Below the pieces are notes generated by a model that worked only from the letters and a program-made list of their open reading frames with translations, was not told the origin of the DNA and searched no databases. Below, in pieces: positions 33,967-44,329 of a DNA stretch of 58,401 nucleotides. The stretch is from assembly GCA_009602725.1 (NCBI GenBank), contig WELB01000241.1:95636-154036 (forward strand), in the 5' to 3' direction. This stretch comes from Spirogloea muscicola. Taxonomy: Eukaryota; Streptophyta; Zygnematophyceae; Spirogloeales; Spirogloeaceae. Within the stretch, counting starts at the first letter, position 1. Each line of letters starts with the position of its first letter. The position numbers were made by a program, and so were the translations under genes.

Positions 33967-34707
33967 NNNNNNNNNNNNNNNNNNNNNNNNNNNNNNNNNN
34001 NNNNNNNNNNNNNNNNNNNNNNNNNNNNNNNNNNNNNNNNNNNNNNNNNNNNNNNNNNNNNNNNNNNNNNNNNNNNNNNNNNNNNNNNNNNNNNNNNNNN
34101 NNNNNNNNNNNNNNNNNNNNNNNNNNNNNNNNNNNNNNNNNNNNNNNNNNNNNNNNNNNNNNNNNNNNNNNNNNNNNNNNNNNNNNNNNNNNNNNNNNNN
34201 NNNNNNNNNNNNNNNNNNNNNNNNNNNNNNNNNNNNNNNNNNNNNNNNNNNNNNNNNNNNNNNNNNNNNNNNNNNNNNNNNNNNNNNNNNNNNNNNNNNN
34301 NNNNNNNNNNNNNNNNNNNNNNNNNNNNNNNNNNNNNNNNNNNNNNNNNNNNNNNNNNNNNNNNNNNNNNNNNNNNNNNNNNNNNNNNNNNNNNNNNNNN
34401 NNNNNNNNNNNNNNNNNNNNNNNNNNNNNNNNNNNNNNNNNNNNNNNNNNNNNNNNNNNNNNNNNNNNNNNNNNNNNNNNNNNNNNNNNNNNNNNNNNNN
34501 NNNNNNNNNNNNNNNNNNNNNNNNNNNNNNNNNNNNNNNNNNNNNNNNNNNNNNNNNNNNNNNNNNNNNNNNNNNNNNNNNNNNNNNNNNNNNNNNNNNN
34601 NNNNNNNNNNNNNNNNNNNNNNNNNNNNNNNNNNNNNNNNNNNNNNNNNNNNNNNNNNNNNNNNNNNNNNNNNNNNNNNNNNNNNNNNNNNNNNNNNNNN
34701 NNNNNNN
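33967..34707. other. Assembly gap (741 N) between divergent genes
   Basis: Separates the 5' ends of the minus-strand helicase and the plus-strand gene at 34708-36580. Both first exons and any shared promoter lie here. The true length is unknown. Confidence 0.99.
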
Positions 34708-34800
34708 CCAGGGCTCTGGCGGCGGCAGAGGCGCGCGAGCGCGGCGGCCGGCTGCTCGCGCGCTTCCGTGACGAGCTCGGTGCGCTCACTGCCATGGCCA

Positions 34801-34836
<36 letters not shown>

Positions 34837-36580
34837 AGAAGCTTTACGGCGGCCGTCGCCGGCGGAGGCCTCGCCGCTCCTCGCGCGCGTCCTTGCGGGC
34901 TGCCCGCAGTCGCAGCACCTCCTCGCGTATGTCGCCGCCGGCTGCCGCCACGCCGAGCTCGGCCCCTTCGCCACCGCCAAGCGTGAGCGCCGCCGTCTGC
35001 ATAAGCTAGAGAGTCTGGTCAGTGTAACGCTTTCTATTTAATAATAAGTACAAAGATATATATTTCCATGCTACCATCGTGCAATCGCCGCAGCCAAAGC
35101 CATTGTTGGCGCTCGCTGCCCACGACGTCCGCCTTCCGCTGCAAGCGCAGGCTCTCCGGCTACACAGCACGGACCTTAAACCATATATTTCCAAAACCTA
35201 ATAACTGACTTAAAAAATGCACACTCTAAACCCTGAACCCTAGCCCCGCCACCTAACCCCAGGCCCAAAATCCTAAACCCCTAAACCGTGAAGCCCTAAA
35301 CCCCTAAGCCCTCCATACAGAAGCCCCTGGAAGACCTACATCGACCCTTCAGATGCCCTGAGGCTGCACCTGAACACATGCACATTGGCTTCTCCTTTTT
35401 TTGCTGTAAAAGGATCTCTCTATATCAAAGTGCATGTTTTATTGCTCAACAGACGGAGGTTCTGATCGCTCAGCACAGTGCCTGCCCTTCGTCCGCCTAT
35501 GTCTGTTGGCAGTCCTCGCAATGCGTCGGTCAGTCAAGTCACTGGAGTCACTGATTGTCTCGGCTGCTACTGCATTTGGCTGTGCCGGCCGCAGTGGATG
35601 GCTGCTTGCGGGACCTCCAGGCATACCGCCAAGAAGGTACTGCCGGCCTCCCTCGCGCCCGTCTGGCGGCAGCCCACCTCGCCGGCAGGTGGCCACTTGC
35701 ATGCGCCTGATTTTGGAACTAAACCCTAAATCCTCAAGCTAAACTCTAAACCCTAATCTGAACCTCAGACCTGTTCCCCTAGATTATTGACCTTCAACAC
35801 TTAACTCTCAACTACACATGACTTCTGGACATATCCGCCGCCCGACTGCAGCGCAGGCCCTCGCCGGCGAGCTCCATAGCACGTACCTTGGGCTGGAGGC
35901 AGCCGCCGGACCCAGCGCCGCGCTTGCGCAGCATGTGAGTTCAACGCCGGCTGTGGCGGTGCATCCTCACGCCGCTGTGTCTAATCCCAAAGTCTGAGAG
36001 GCGCTGAAGACCCCATGAGTTGGCTTCTGCATCATTGGCAGGATGGCCATGCAGGTTCCGCCATAGTTGATGAAGCTGCTGAGGAGTTGCAACCTGGCCA
36101 GCGCCGCATGCTGGGCGCCACCGACCTCGTGAGCATGATGGCCGTGCTGCAGGCTATGCTGGAGCGCGACTTCGATGTGCAGGTTGCTCATGCTAAACCT
36201 TGTGTTACTATGATACTGACCCTAGACGCCCTTACGCCTATACCGTGAAAACATCAACCCTAGGTTCCAGCTGATTGCCAAATCTTTGTAACGTATCTGA
36301 CACGTTGGGCTTATTGAAATCATTGGAGTTGTGCTAAGACATGCCATGGCCTTCTTTGAGATAAGACGACACTTCTTACCCATGCACAACAATCACCACA
36401 AATTCTGATGTACATGTGAACACGCGGTTGTCACAGGACAAGGTCCTCGGCGCGCTGGCGCTTGACATGCCCATGGAGCAGCTGTCGGCCTACTGCACCC
36501 TCTGGGACCTGCGGCCGCTGATCGATGACGCGCTCTTCGACGAGGCCACGGAGTGGCTGGCCAGAGGTGCCGTGCAGTGA
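34708..36580 (+). CDS. Unrecognised protein, 5'-partial, divergent from the helicase
   Basis: I do not recognise a family. Exons: (gap)34708-34779, 34839-35017, at least one unplaced exon, 35852-35934, 36042-36182 and 36437-36580 (stop). The first visible part reads as a charged, Ala-rich helix (ALAAAEARERGGRLLARFRD), then EASPLLARVLAGCPQSQHL, HLLAYVAAGCRHAELGPF and KRERRRLHKLES. The last two exons encode MLGATDLVSMMAVLQAML and then DMPMEQLSAYCTLWDLRPLI, ending EATEWLARGAVQ. The last exons are in phase, and splice sites are good (GTGAGT, GTTGCT, CAG). The intron 34780-34838 is only 59 nt and contains an (CCG)11 run; removing it restores a coherent frame. The link from exon 35017 to 35852 is out of phase, which is why another exon is inferred. 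The sequence looks helical and soluble; no function is proposed. Confidence 0.6.
35222..35310 (+). repeat. Telomere-like CCCTAAA tract in intron
   Basis: Degenerate CTAAACCCTGAACCCTAG and CCTAAACCCCTAAACC units. It lies about 200 nt after the donor at 35018 of the plus-strand unknown gene and reads CCCTAAA in sense. Confidence 0.8.
35719..35758 (+). repeat. Second CCCTAAA tract in the same gene
   Basis: CTAAACCCTAAATCC, then CTAAACTCTAAACCCTAA. Same orientation as the gene. Confidence 0.8.
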
Positions 36581-36891
36581 GCGAGTCCTCTGCCACTTAG
36601 AGCAAGGATGCACCGATGCCTCCACACTGTCAAAGTCAAAGTGCAGGTAGCAGCTGCAGGTGAGCTGGTCAAAAGCACCGCATAGATTTGATGCAGACAT
36701 GCCATTGACTGTGCTTTTTCCTCTCAATTAGCTCAAGAAGTTGTTTGACCCAGCTCAAAAAGTTGTTTTGCCCGTTAATTTGTAGAAAGAATGAATGGTA
36801 AATGACTACCATCCAGGCCTTATAGGTCAGTTGCTGGCTGAGGAGTAAGGTGGCGCCTAGCGAGCCAGCCCCAAATGCAGGGGTGTATACG
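36581..36891. other. Convergent intergenic region
   Basis: 311 bp between the stop of the plus-strand unknown gene and the stop of the minus-strand sirtuin. No gene is seen. Confidence 0.6.
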
Positions 36892-39800
36892 TCACAGGAC
36901 TGGGACGTCCATGGAGCCCGTCGCAACGAGCCTTGACAGCACCTGCAAGGAGAGAGGACAGGGCCTCACGCAGGAGAGGTCAGCTGGCTGGGCTTGTCTC
37001 CTGGCACTTTGTGAAGCTGGATGGCATTATGGTTGGGTCGCAATTGAGCAAGAGTGGTTAACCAATGGTTATGCTTAACCTTGAGGGCTAGGTACCTCGC
37101 CACAACGTGCGCCAATCTTGAGGGAGGCCAGCTCGTCGGCCCTTGTGGGGCCAATAGTGAGGAGCGCGATCGGCTTGCCTGCGTCCGCTGCAGCCCTGCA
37201 CATGCATATACAGCTTGGTCCCATCAAACTGCAATGGACGCAATGCAGATTCATCCAATTGTACACTACAGTAGAGAGTGGATAGTAGATAGTTGTAGAT
37301 ACTAAATAGTACAATAAATAGTACAGTAGGATAGTACTGGGGGATTGGCCAGCATCCAAGCCCAGACACAGTTGCTCATGCAAGAAAGCAGATTACAACC
37401 TCAATTTCGGAAGCAGCAGCAAGAGCAATTTGTATGATGCTATGGCTGCAGATGCAAGTGGCATCCCACGCCTCTTCTGCAGGCTTGCTTTACTTTGGGC
37501 GATCATATGGGGCTGACCTCGCAAGGCGGAAGGCAGAGAGAACCATAAGGGAAGACCCGACAACCAGCAGCGCATCGGCGCTGGTCACCAATCTGAGGGC
37601 GTCCTCGACTCGCGGCTTCGGGACGTTGTCCCCAAAGAAAACCACCTGCGGGGCGCGTGACAGGAAGGCCGCAAGTGCAGCAGGTTTGGCATTAGCTAAG
37701 CTTGCGCAATAAGAAAGTTGAGGTCAATTAGCCCTGACTAGCAGCCGCAGTCTGTCAGCACAAGAACTTGTAGACCCGGGCCAATATGTAGCTGCAAATG
37801 TAGTGTCAGTTAGATATCTGCAATGTAGGGTTGGGGTTTCACTTTATGGTTGTTAATAGTCTGGTCTGAGATTACAAAGCATGAAGGGAAGCCCATCTGC
37901 TCACGTTAGGCTTCAGCCGGCTGCCACCACAGGCGAGGCAGCTGGGGATGCGGAGGTTTGCCTGCCTCCAAAACTCCTCACCGATCTCAATGTCGCCGTC
38001 AGGCCGCGCCCGCATCCCAAAGCTCGCCTCCGATCCTGGCATGCCCTGCTCCAGGACCTCCACTGCCGCAGCCCACTGAGAGACAGACTGTCAGCTGACG
38101 AAGCAAAGCAAGATAGAGAAGCGGATCTGATGTGCAGTCACCCGCTTAAGAGCAGTAGGCCAGTCTCAAAGTTATTATTGCAGTTTGGGACTAGGAACTT
38201 TATAGTCTTGCATTATAAGATGCAAATCGCAGAGTCAAGGTCTGATCTTAAGGATGCGCATTACTCCTCATCTGCTTATACACAATCTTCTCATAAGGTC
38301 CTCCCCGTCACTTTAAGCAGGCTGCTGTTTACTAAACCCACACCCATACCTCGCGGTTGAGGTCCTTCATGCGATCCTGGAAGGTGTAGCGGTCTGACAG
38401 ATTGGCACAGTCGAGGCACACCACCTCATGTGTTGTGCCGTGCAGCTCCAGCGGCCGGCTCCCGGCCGCTTGGTGCAACCTGGAAAGCCACTTCTCAAAC
38501 AACTTGTGGATGAGAAGGCAACTCAAGTTCCCGCTTGACATGCCAATTTTTAACAAAGAGTGAGGCACCTGATACAGCTACATTGTAAATTAACGATCTG
38601 GGACGGCCTCCACCTATCAACGTTCTGTGTGATCACCCCGCCGGCGACGCGGCCGCGCTGCTCCAGCCGCGCGAGCGCAGTGTGCGCTGCACCTGGTGCT
38701 GCCGACACATAACGCCGCCAACCAATGTAGCTGCGCGCCCAGTACCGGGTCCGGCTGGCAAGCGAGCGCACGAACTCCTGAAAATGCAACAGGCCACAGC
38801 AGCGTCACCAGCCTGACCGGCGCGCTCTGCTTGCCAGAACGTAAAAGCACCAACTAATGAGCACCTGAGTCCTCACCCCAGTTGCTAACCTTGGCAGCGA
38901 CTGACTGTTACTAAAACACTGCCAATTTGAGCATCATAACGCTAAGAAGAGCAGCAGATTGCACTTCAAAGTAAATTAGGAGCATTGCTAAGAGCAGCAC
39001 GGGCGAGCACACAGTCCTCAGTCCCCAGACGGTCTTAATTGCTTGATATTACTCTTTGCTTTTGATATACTCTTATCACCTGGTGGGTCATGGGCTTGAA
39101 GCCCGAGCTGTACGCGCCCTGTGGGCTGCGGTAGTCCGGTATGCCGCTCTCGGTGCTCATGCCGGCGCCAGTGAGCACTGCAAGCCGCCGGCTGCAAAGC
39201 GCAGATCCGGAGGCAGCAGCCGCAGCGGCGCTTCAGTGCAGGGGCAAGCACTTTGCACGTTGCTAGCGAAGTGCTCGTAATATGACCACTATACACTAAG
39301 CTAAGTGAACAATCTTATTAATAGGAGGCAATTCATCTGTTGCTGCTTTTGTTTCCTTTTTCATGTCTTAGCACTAATTGGTCTAGAAGTAGGTGTAGCT
39401 ATCCTGCAGGCATAAGTGTATACCATTCCCATTTGTAGTAATCTTGATGACACTATCAACTTGCACTAGTGGGGAAAATGGACTTGAACCCTCAACCTCA
39501 GCCTTGGCAAGGCTACATCCTATCGTTAAGCTATGTGCCGAGCTCCACTGATGGCGGCAGCCCAACTGGGCATACCTGCCAGCGACGAAGTCGTGGAGCT
39601 GCCGGAGCTGCTCAGGCGTCGCCGGCACGGCCGGCGGGACCGTCTGCGAGGCCTGCCGCCGGTGGCCCCGGACGCTTGGCGGCAACGCCGTGGCGGTGGT
39701 CTCAGCTGGGAGATCGGCAGCCGCCTGCGAAAGTGACATCACGCCGCTGGCCATCCGAGGTCCGCCACTGGCGCCGCCGCCGCCGCTACCGGGACGGCAC

Positions 39801-39937
39801 TGCCACGCCCGGGCTGCGGCAGCCGCTGGCCGGCATGCCGGGCGGCCGAGCATGGCCGCCGCGCTCAGCTGTGGCGCCTGCAGCCTCCAGAAGCTGTCTT
39901 GCGGCTGTGCTTCTGACGGCGACGATGCCCACAGCAT
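36892..39937 (-). CDS. Sirtuin, SIRT4/SRT2 class NAD-dependent protein deacylase
   Basis: Eight exons on the minus strand: 39937-39576, 39191-39080, 38777-38614, 38479-38350, 38075-37905, 37645-37518, 37195-37096 and 36942-36892. All are in phase, 405 residues (377 if the ATG at 39853 is used). It removes acyl groups from lysine using NAD. Visible core: TGAGMSTESGIPDYR (NAD binding), RYWARSYIGW (class II signature), ITQNVDRLHQAAGS with LELHG (catalytic His), zinc ligands CLDC and CLAC, PDGDIEI, VVFFGDNVP and VVGSSLMVLSA, then IGPTRAD. The N-terminal 100 residues are rich in Ala, Arg and Ser with almost no acidic residues near MLGRPACRPAAAAARAWQ, as in a mitochondrial presequence, which agrees with SIRT4/SRT2. 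A tRNA-like sequence and a telomere-like motif lie in its introns. Confidence 0.94.
39476..39548 (-). other. tRNA-like sequence (Gly-GCC-like) in sirtuin intron 1
   Basis: On the minus strand a good A-box-like TAGCTTAACGATAGG, an anticodon-arm-like AGCCTTGCCAAGGCT with loop TTGCCAA, and a B-box GGTTCAAGTCC follow with tRNA spacing. The anticodon would be GCC. The acceptor stem cannot be paired and the T-stem has a mismatch, so a functional tRNA is not called. It may be a tRNA pseudogene or SINE head. Confidence 0.4.
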
Positions 39938-40024
39938 CGGATGGGCTACTTGGTGCGCGGCGGACTGAGCTCAAGCCGCACAGTAGCTGCTGCTGTGGCT
40001 GTGGCAGCTGCTGCCATATGGAAA

Positions 40025-40385
40025 CTGCGCGTGTATCAAGAGATGGGGGCCATGTGTGGCCAAGTACAAAGGCAAGCACATTGACAAATGTACGTCACCT
40101 GCTGCTAAGCTGACCAGCTCGGTATCCACGAGTCAGCACATAGAGGTCGCTGAGTGATGCCCCAATACCGGACGGCAATCGACATATGGGCGCAGATCTC
40201 TTGTGCAGCTTAGCCATTTCTTTTTGCCGTCCGGTATTCGAGCGTCAGCTAGCGACCTCTATGTGCTGACTCGTGGTTACTGAGCGGGTCAGCTTAGCAG
40301 CAGGTGACGTACATTTGTCCAATGTGCTTGCCTTTGTACTTGGCCACACATGGCCTCCCCATCTCTTAATATACACGCATTTTCT
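40025..40385. mobile_element. Inverted pair of family B 3' tails
   Basis: An inverted tail (about 40025-40180) and a forward tail (about 40225-40385) face each other across about 45 bp. The forward copy encodes DLYVLTRGY-stop at 40254-40283, then GAGCGGGTCAGCTTAGCAGC, TGTGCTTGCC and TTGGCCACACATGGCC. The arms are about 150 bp and closely similar. Confidence 0.75.
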
Positions 40386-40574
40386 TTCTTTTGGACCTTC
40401 GGACCTTGTCAGTAACCTTTTCGGGCTGGCTGTTCACAGCCCTTTTGGAGAGCCGCTTTCTGCTTCATTTCTTTGCACCAAGAAAAGGAGAAGCAGACGA
40501 GGGTGGCGTCAAGGCAACCGAAGTGCATCCTCTCTCCCTCTCTCCCTCCTCTAGCGGCAAGACAGTTGATTGAC

Positions 40575-41000
40575 GTCCGCTATTCGGGCATCAGTTAGCG
40601 ACCTCTATGTGCTGATTCGTGGTTACCGAGCGGGTCAGCTTGGCAGCAGGTGATGTACATTTGACAGTGTGCTTGCCTTCGTACTTGGCCATACAGGCCC
40701 TCCATCTCTTAATGCACGCTCCATTCTATCTCTTCACCCTCTCACACTCTCTCACATATTCCTCTCCTCTTTTCTCTCCTCCCTCTTGCTTCTCGTTTTC
40801 TCCACCCTCTGCCTCTGCAGCTCTTCAAACCCCCCTACCCTCTGACGCCGTCTGGTATTCGGGCGATTCAAATTAGCGACCTCCACATGCAGACTCGTGG
40901 TTGCTGCGCTGGTCAGCTTAGCAGCAGGTGATGTGCCGATCTGTTAATGTGCTTGCCTCTGTAATTGGCCACTCGGGCTTTCCATCATTCAGTACAAGCT
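40575..41000 (+). mobile_element. Two older family B tails
   Basis: Copy at about 40575-40715: the terminal codons now read DLYVLIRGY with the stop changed to CGA. Copy at about 40850-41000: more decayed (GACCTCCACATGCAG). Both are followed by the TGTGCTTGCCTTCGTACTTGG-type block and a C/T-rich stretch. They show decay in steps from the copy at 40225. Confidence 0.65.
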
Positions 41001-43720
41001 CCATTCCTTCCCGTCAACTCCAACCGCTGCTTCGCCCTCTCACAATAAGTTGGCAGCTGGAGCACCAGAGGAAAGGCATTCACAAGCACAAGGCTGCGGT
41101 GTAAACGGTGGGGGTTGTGTGAAATAGCTTGAGGAAAGGCCAATAGCCTCAGAAAACCAAAGGACTAGTAGTATAGTGCCATGCTGTACAGGGATGCTGC
41201 AAAGGGGCAACAGGAGCTGCTGCCTGCCGAAGGGTCCACTCGGGAGAATCTACAACAAAATCCTCTTTCAAGAATCCAAAACAGAACCTAAGCAAGTTGG
41301 TCTGAACGCGCCAACAATTTGCACAAGCCAGCCGTCTGGACACTCCAGCGGCATATTCACAGAGGGCTCAGGAGCAGGCAAGTGCAACAACCTGAAGATA
41401 GAAACTCGCAGTCAGCCAACTTCAAGCTGTTGCAAATATTAGTAACTACTACTGTGGTTTGGAGGACGTGGTGAGCTCTCAGCCGCTACACAAGCAGCCA
41501 TGAGCGAAGTGGTTCAGACAGGCCCCCACAGTCTCAATGTACCTCACTGTTGAAAAGACCAAGCATCAGCAGTGAAGTTCATGTGACCTCGCTCTCCTGC
41601 TGAGAAGCTGCAACAACCAGCAACATTTTAGGTGCTCAGTGAGGTCAATCACTGAGGGGAAGCTGCCAGAAATCAACAACGGGGAAACATACTGAGGATG
41701 AGGCCAGAACAGAGTCTCTAGCCTGACAAACAAGACAAGGTATGTGCCATGTCTTTCCCGACTGCAAAGAGACCATGGTGGAAGCCAGCTCAGGCAGCCA
41801 GGTTACAACACGACGCACACTGAGCCTACTCTTGCGCCAAGGCCATTACGATCCCAAGAATATAGCTGGAGGATGCGAGGCCCCCTGATTCAAGGTATTG
41901 GTAATTAGCGCATGCCGCTCCCGTGAATAGTTGATTGCACAAGCCACAGATCGTGCAATTACCGCCCGCATGTTCCATGGCTGCCCCTTACACAAGAATC
42001 AAAACCAGTTGGACATTCAACACAAGAGTGCAATGCTCGGACCATAGGGCTCTGACTCTCTACAATGAACGCGCTTGCGCATATCTGCTCAGACAGCCAA
42101 GAGATGTCTCTTCAGACTGGCCTAAGCCAGGTCAGAAACTCTAGTCCGAAACCTCTTGATCTCCTCCTCGCAGTAAGCGGTCCAGCAATGCTTGGCAGAT
42201 GGACAAGATATGTAGGCAGCAGCTAATTGGTGCACCTTACGGTACTCACCAACACGCACAGAGACACCAATGTCCCAGGATTGGCGGTGCTCTAGAAAGG
42301 CCACACCGAGCAGGAGAAGCGCATCAGCCAGTGGCAATCTAGAGGGCTTGGCAGACATCAGATAGGAGCGAAAGAGTTGTGTTCATTCAAAGCCGCAGCT
42401 CAGATGAGCAGGACGAAAGTGTCAATCTCATCACAGTCTGCCTCCTGCAGCCTGCTGTGCACCCTAGGAAGTGCAGCCCCTTGCTATTTCTACTAATAAA
42501 GATATAGTTGTAGGTTGAGCAAGAGGTTGAGTAAGGCTGTCGACTACTAATACTGACATCTTGGACTCGACAAGGAGGTGCACAGAGCAGACTACAGGAA
42601 CTCTCAGAACCCTGGGACAAATCATTCCACCGGCTAGACAGGCGGCTCCCGGCGCACTTGACTTGCAAAGGGCGGGGACGGGGCCCGGCGCCCAGCCGGC
42701 ACATTGGTGTCATACGGCACTTCCTATCAGGTGAGCTGTCGTCACTGAGTTCCACTGCGGTGGCACTACATATAGGGTCATGAGCTTAGCCTTTGTGCCA
42801 CTTTCAAAGCCCTTCCTAACATGGTGCACCTTCCTCACCTTCCAGTTGACCAACAGCCGCGGAAGGACCTCTCTGCCCTCACTTGGAAGGATCACGGCCC
42901 CATCAGGTGGTAAGTGTTACTGCTGCACAGGTGCGAGAAGCGCAATCATAAGAATACAGTGTGACCCTTCAAGCATTAATCCTCGAGCAAGTGGATGCAA
43001 GATACAAATGTAATCAAGGCGTCAGATGCAGATCTCGAACACAACCCTAGGGATGTGATCACCCAATATGGCACCGGGTCAGCCGGGGGGTTCGGCTGCC
43101 GGCTTCCTATCAGAGGGGTGAAGCTTCGTTGCTCTGAGCAACGCCACTAGCAGCCAGGGTCACAGCGCGGCGGCTACCTTGGCCGTGGCAGGGCAGCCCG
43201 GTGGACCAGATGCTGCATGCAAACTGGCAATCTAACTGCGAGCTACTGTGATAGGGCTGAGGACCTGGCTACGAACGCTAAACCCCATTGGACGTCTCAA
43301 GCAAGCGGGGCAGCACTGAACTTCACAGCCAATGACCAAATACTGGGTAAGGACACTGCAATGGTCGTGAAATTTTAGGAAACTTCACCGAGTACCACCT
43401 CCATAACCGTGTACATAACCTTATTACAGACCCTTAACCTTGGTCATGAACTTGTTACCTACCCTTGATCACGTACCTAACCCCAAAGCCTACTAACTCT
43501 ACTGTGCCAGGGGCAGGCTACCGCAAGGCCTCAGCCAGCCATTTGTCAGCAAGAGAGCGCCCCAGAAGGAGCGTCCCGGCTCAGCCGGTAATTCCAATGT
43601 CGTACATCGTCCCAGGCCAGAGTGACGCCCTAACGGCTGACTGGAGCACGCCTGACGCACTCTTACTATTGGCGGCGAGGCCGCTGACCCGTCTTTTGCT
43701 CACTCAGCACTTCTTAGAGG
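41001..43720. other. No recognisable gene
   Basis: About 2.7 kb with several short open frames on both strands, none with conserved blocks or coherent splicing. A stretch at 43380-43490 has repeated ACCTTAACC/ACCTAACCC-like words. No RNA gene is recognised. Confidence 0.5.
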
Positions 43721-43721
43721 G

Positions 43722-43982
43722 TTAGGCCCACACCTGGCCGCCCGCGGGGGGCGGCCTTTCGGAGGATTGACAGAGTATGTCCTCATCACTGTGAGCAGGC
43801 CGCTGCAGAAGCTCGAAGGCGGTGGCGGCTGACGGGTTGCGGCTGCTGCAGGAGCTTTGAGCACGACGCAGGGGGCTCACACTATCTAGAAGCTCGGCAG
43901 GGCGGCGACAGAGGCTCAGCGAGCCGTTGGGAAACCGCACGTCGGCCACAGGAGGCACGCTCCGTCGCCCTCCGCCGGCCAT
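43722..43982 (-). CDS. Possible small ORF or first exon, 86 residues
   Basis: Starts with a true ATG (43982) and has a protein-like composition: PPVADVRFPNGSLSL, then NPSAATAFELLQRPAHSDED. No family is recognised and no supporting downstream exon was found. It lies next to a GC-rich stretch with an N at 44057. It could be a chance frame or a 5' exon of an unplaced minus-strand gene. Confidence 0.25.
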   Translation of the reverse strand: MAGGGRRSVPPVADVRFPNGSLSLCRRPAELLDSVSPLRRAQSSCSSRNPSAATAFELLQRPAHSDEDILCQSSERPPPAGGQVWA

Positions 43983-44197
43983 CGGCTGCTCGGCCCGGCC
44001 GTCTCACGGCCGCCGAGGGCGGCGGCAGGCGAAACCGCCGCCGCCGCCGCCGCCGCNGGCGTTAATCCCACGCGGGCCTGATCCGGACTCCCCCGAGTGC
44101 GCAGGCGGGGCGGAGTAATCCCATATGGAGACCCTCCTGCGAGCACTCCCCCTCGCTGCCTATAGATACCACGGAAAGCGGGAAGGGCAGTTATCAG

Positions 44198-44267
44198 CCG
44201 CGTGCCAGGCACAGAGCGAACTATTCTTTCGCCTTTTACTAAAGAATACCGTGTGCCTGGCACACGG
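44198..44267. repeat. Imperfect inverted repeat around GTGCCAGGCAC
   Basis: Left arm 44198-44229 and right arm 44241-44267 pair over most of their length (CGTGCCAGGCAC...AATTCTTT-like against AAAGAATA...GTGCCTGGCAC), with an 11-nt loop. Could be a MITE remnant. Confidence 0.6.
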
Positions 44268-44329
44268 AGCGGCTTACGCCACTTTTTGGCTGCCTTGCAA
44301 GAGGCAACACAAGCGACACAAAGTAAACA

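Noticed and set aside
33761-35009. Long open frames across the second N gap
   Set aside because: Same artefact. Only the parts supported by homology (helicase exon 33966-33809) or splice logic (34708 onward) were kept.
39476-39548. Functional tRNA-Gly gene
   Set aside because: No acceptor-stem pairing and an imperfect T-stem; kept only as tRNA-like.
40025-41000. CRISPR-like direct repeat array
   Set aside because: Copies are irregularly spaced, in both orientations, and encode the end of a retrotransposon protein; the genome is eukaryotic.
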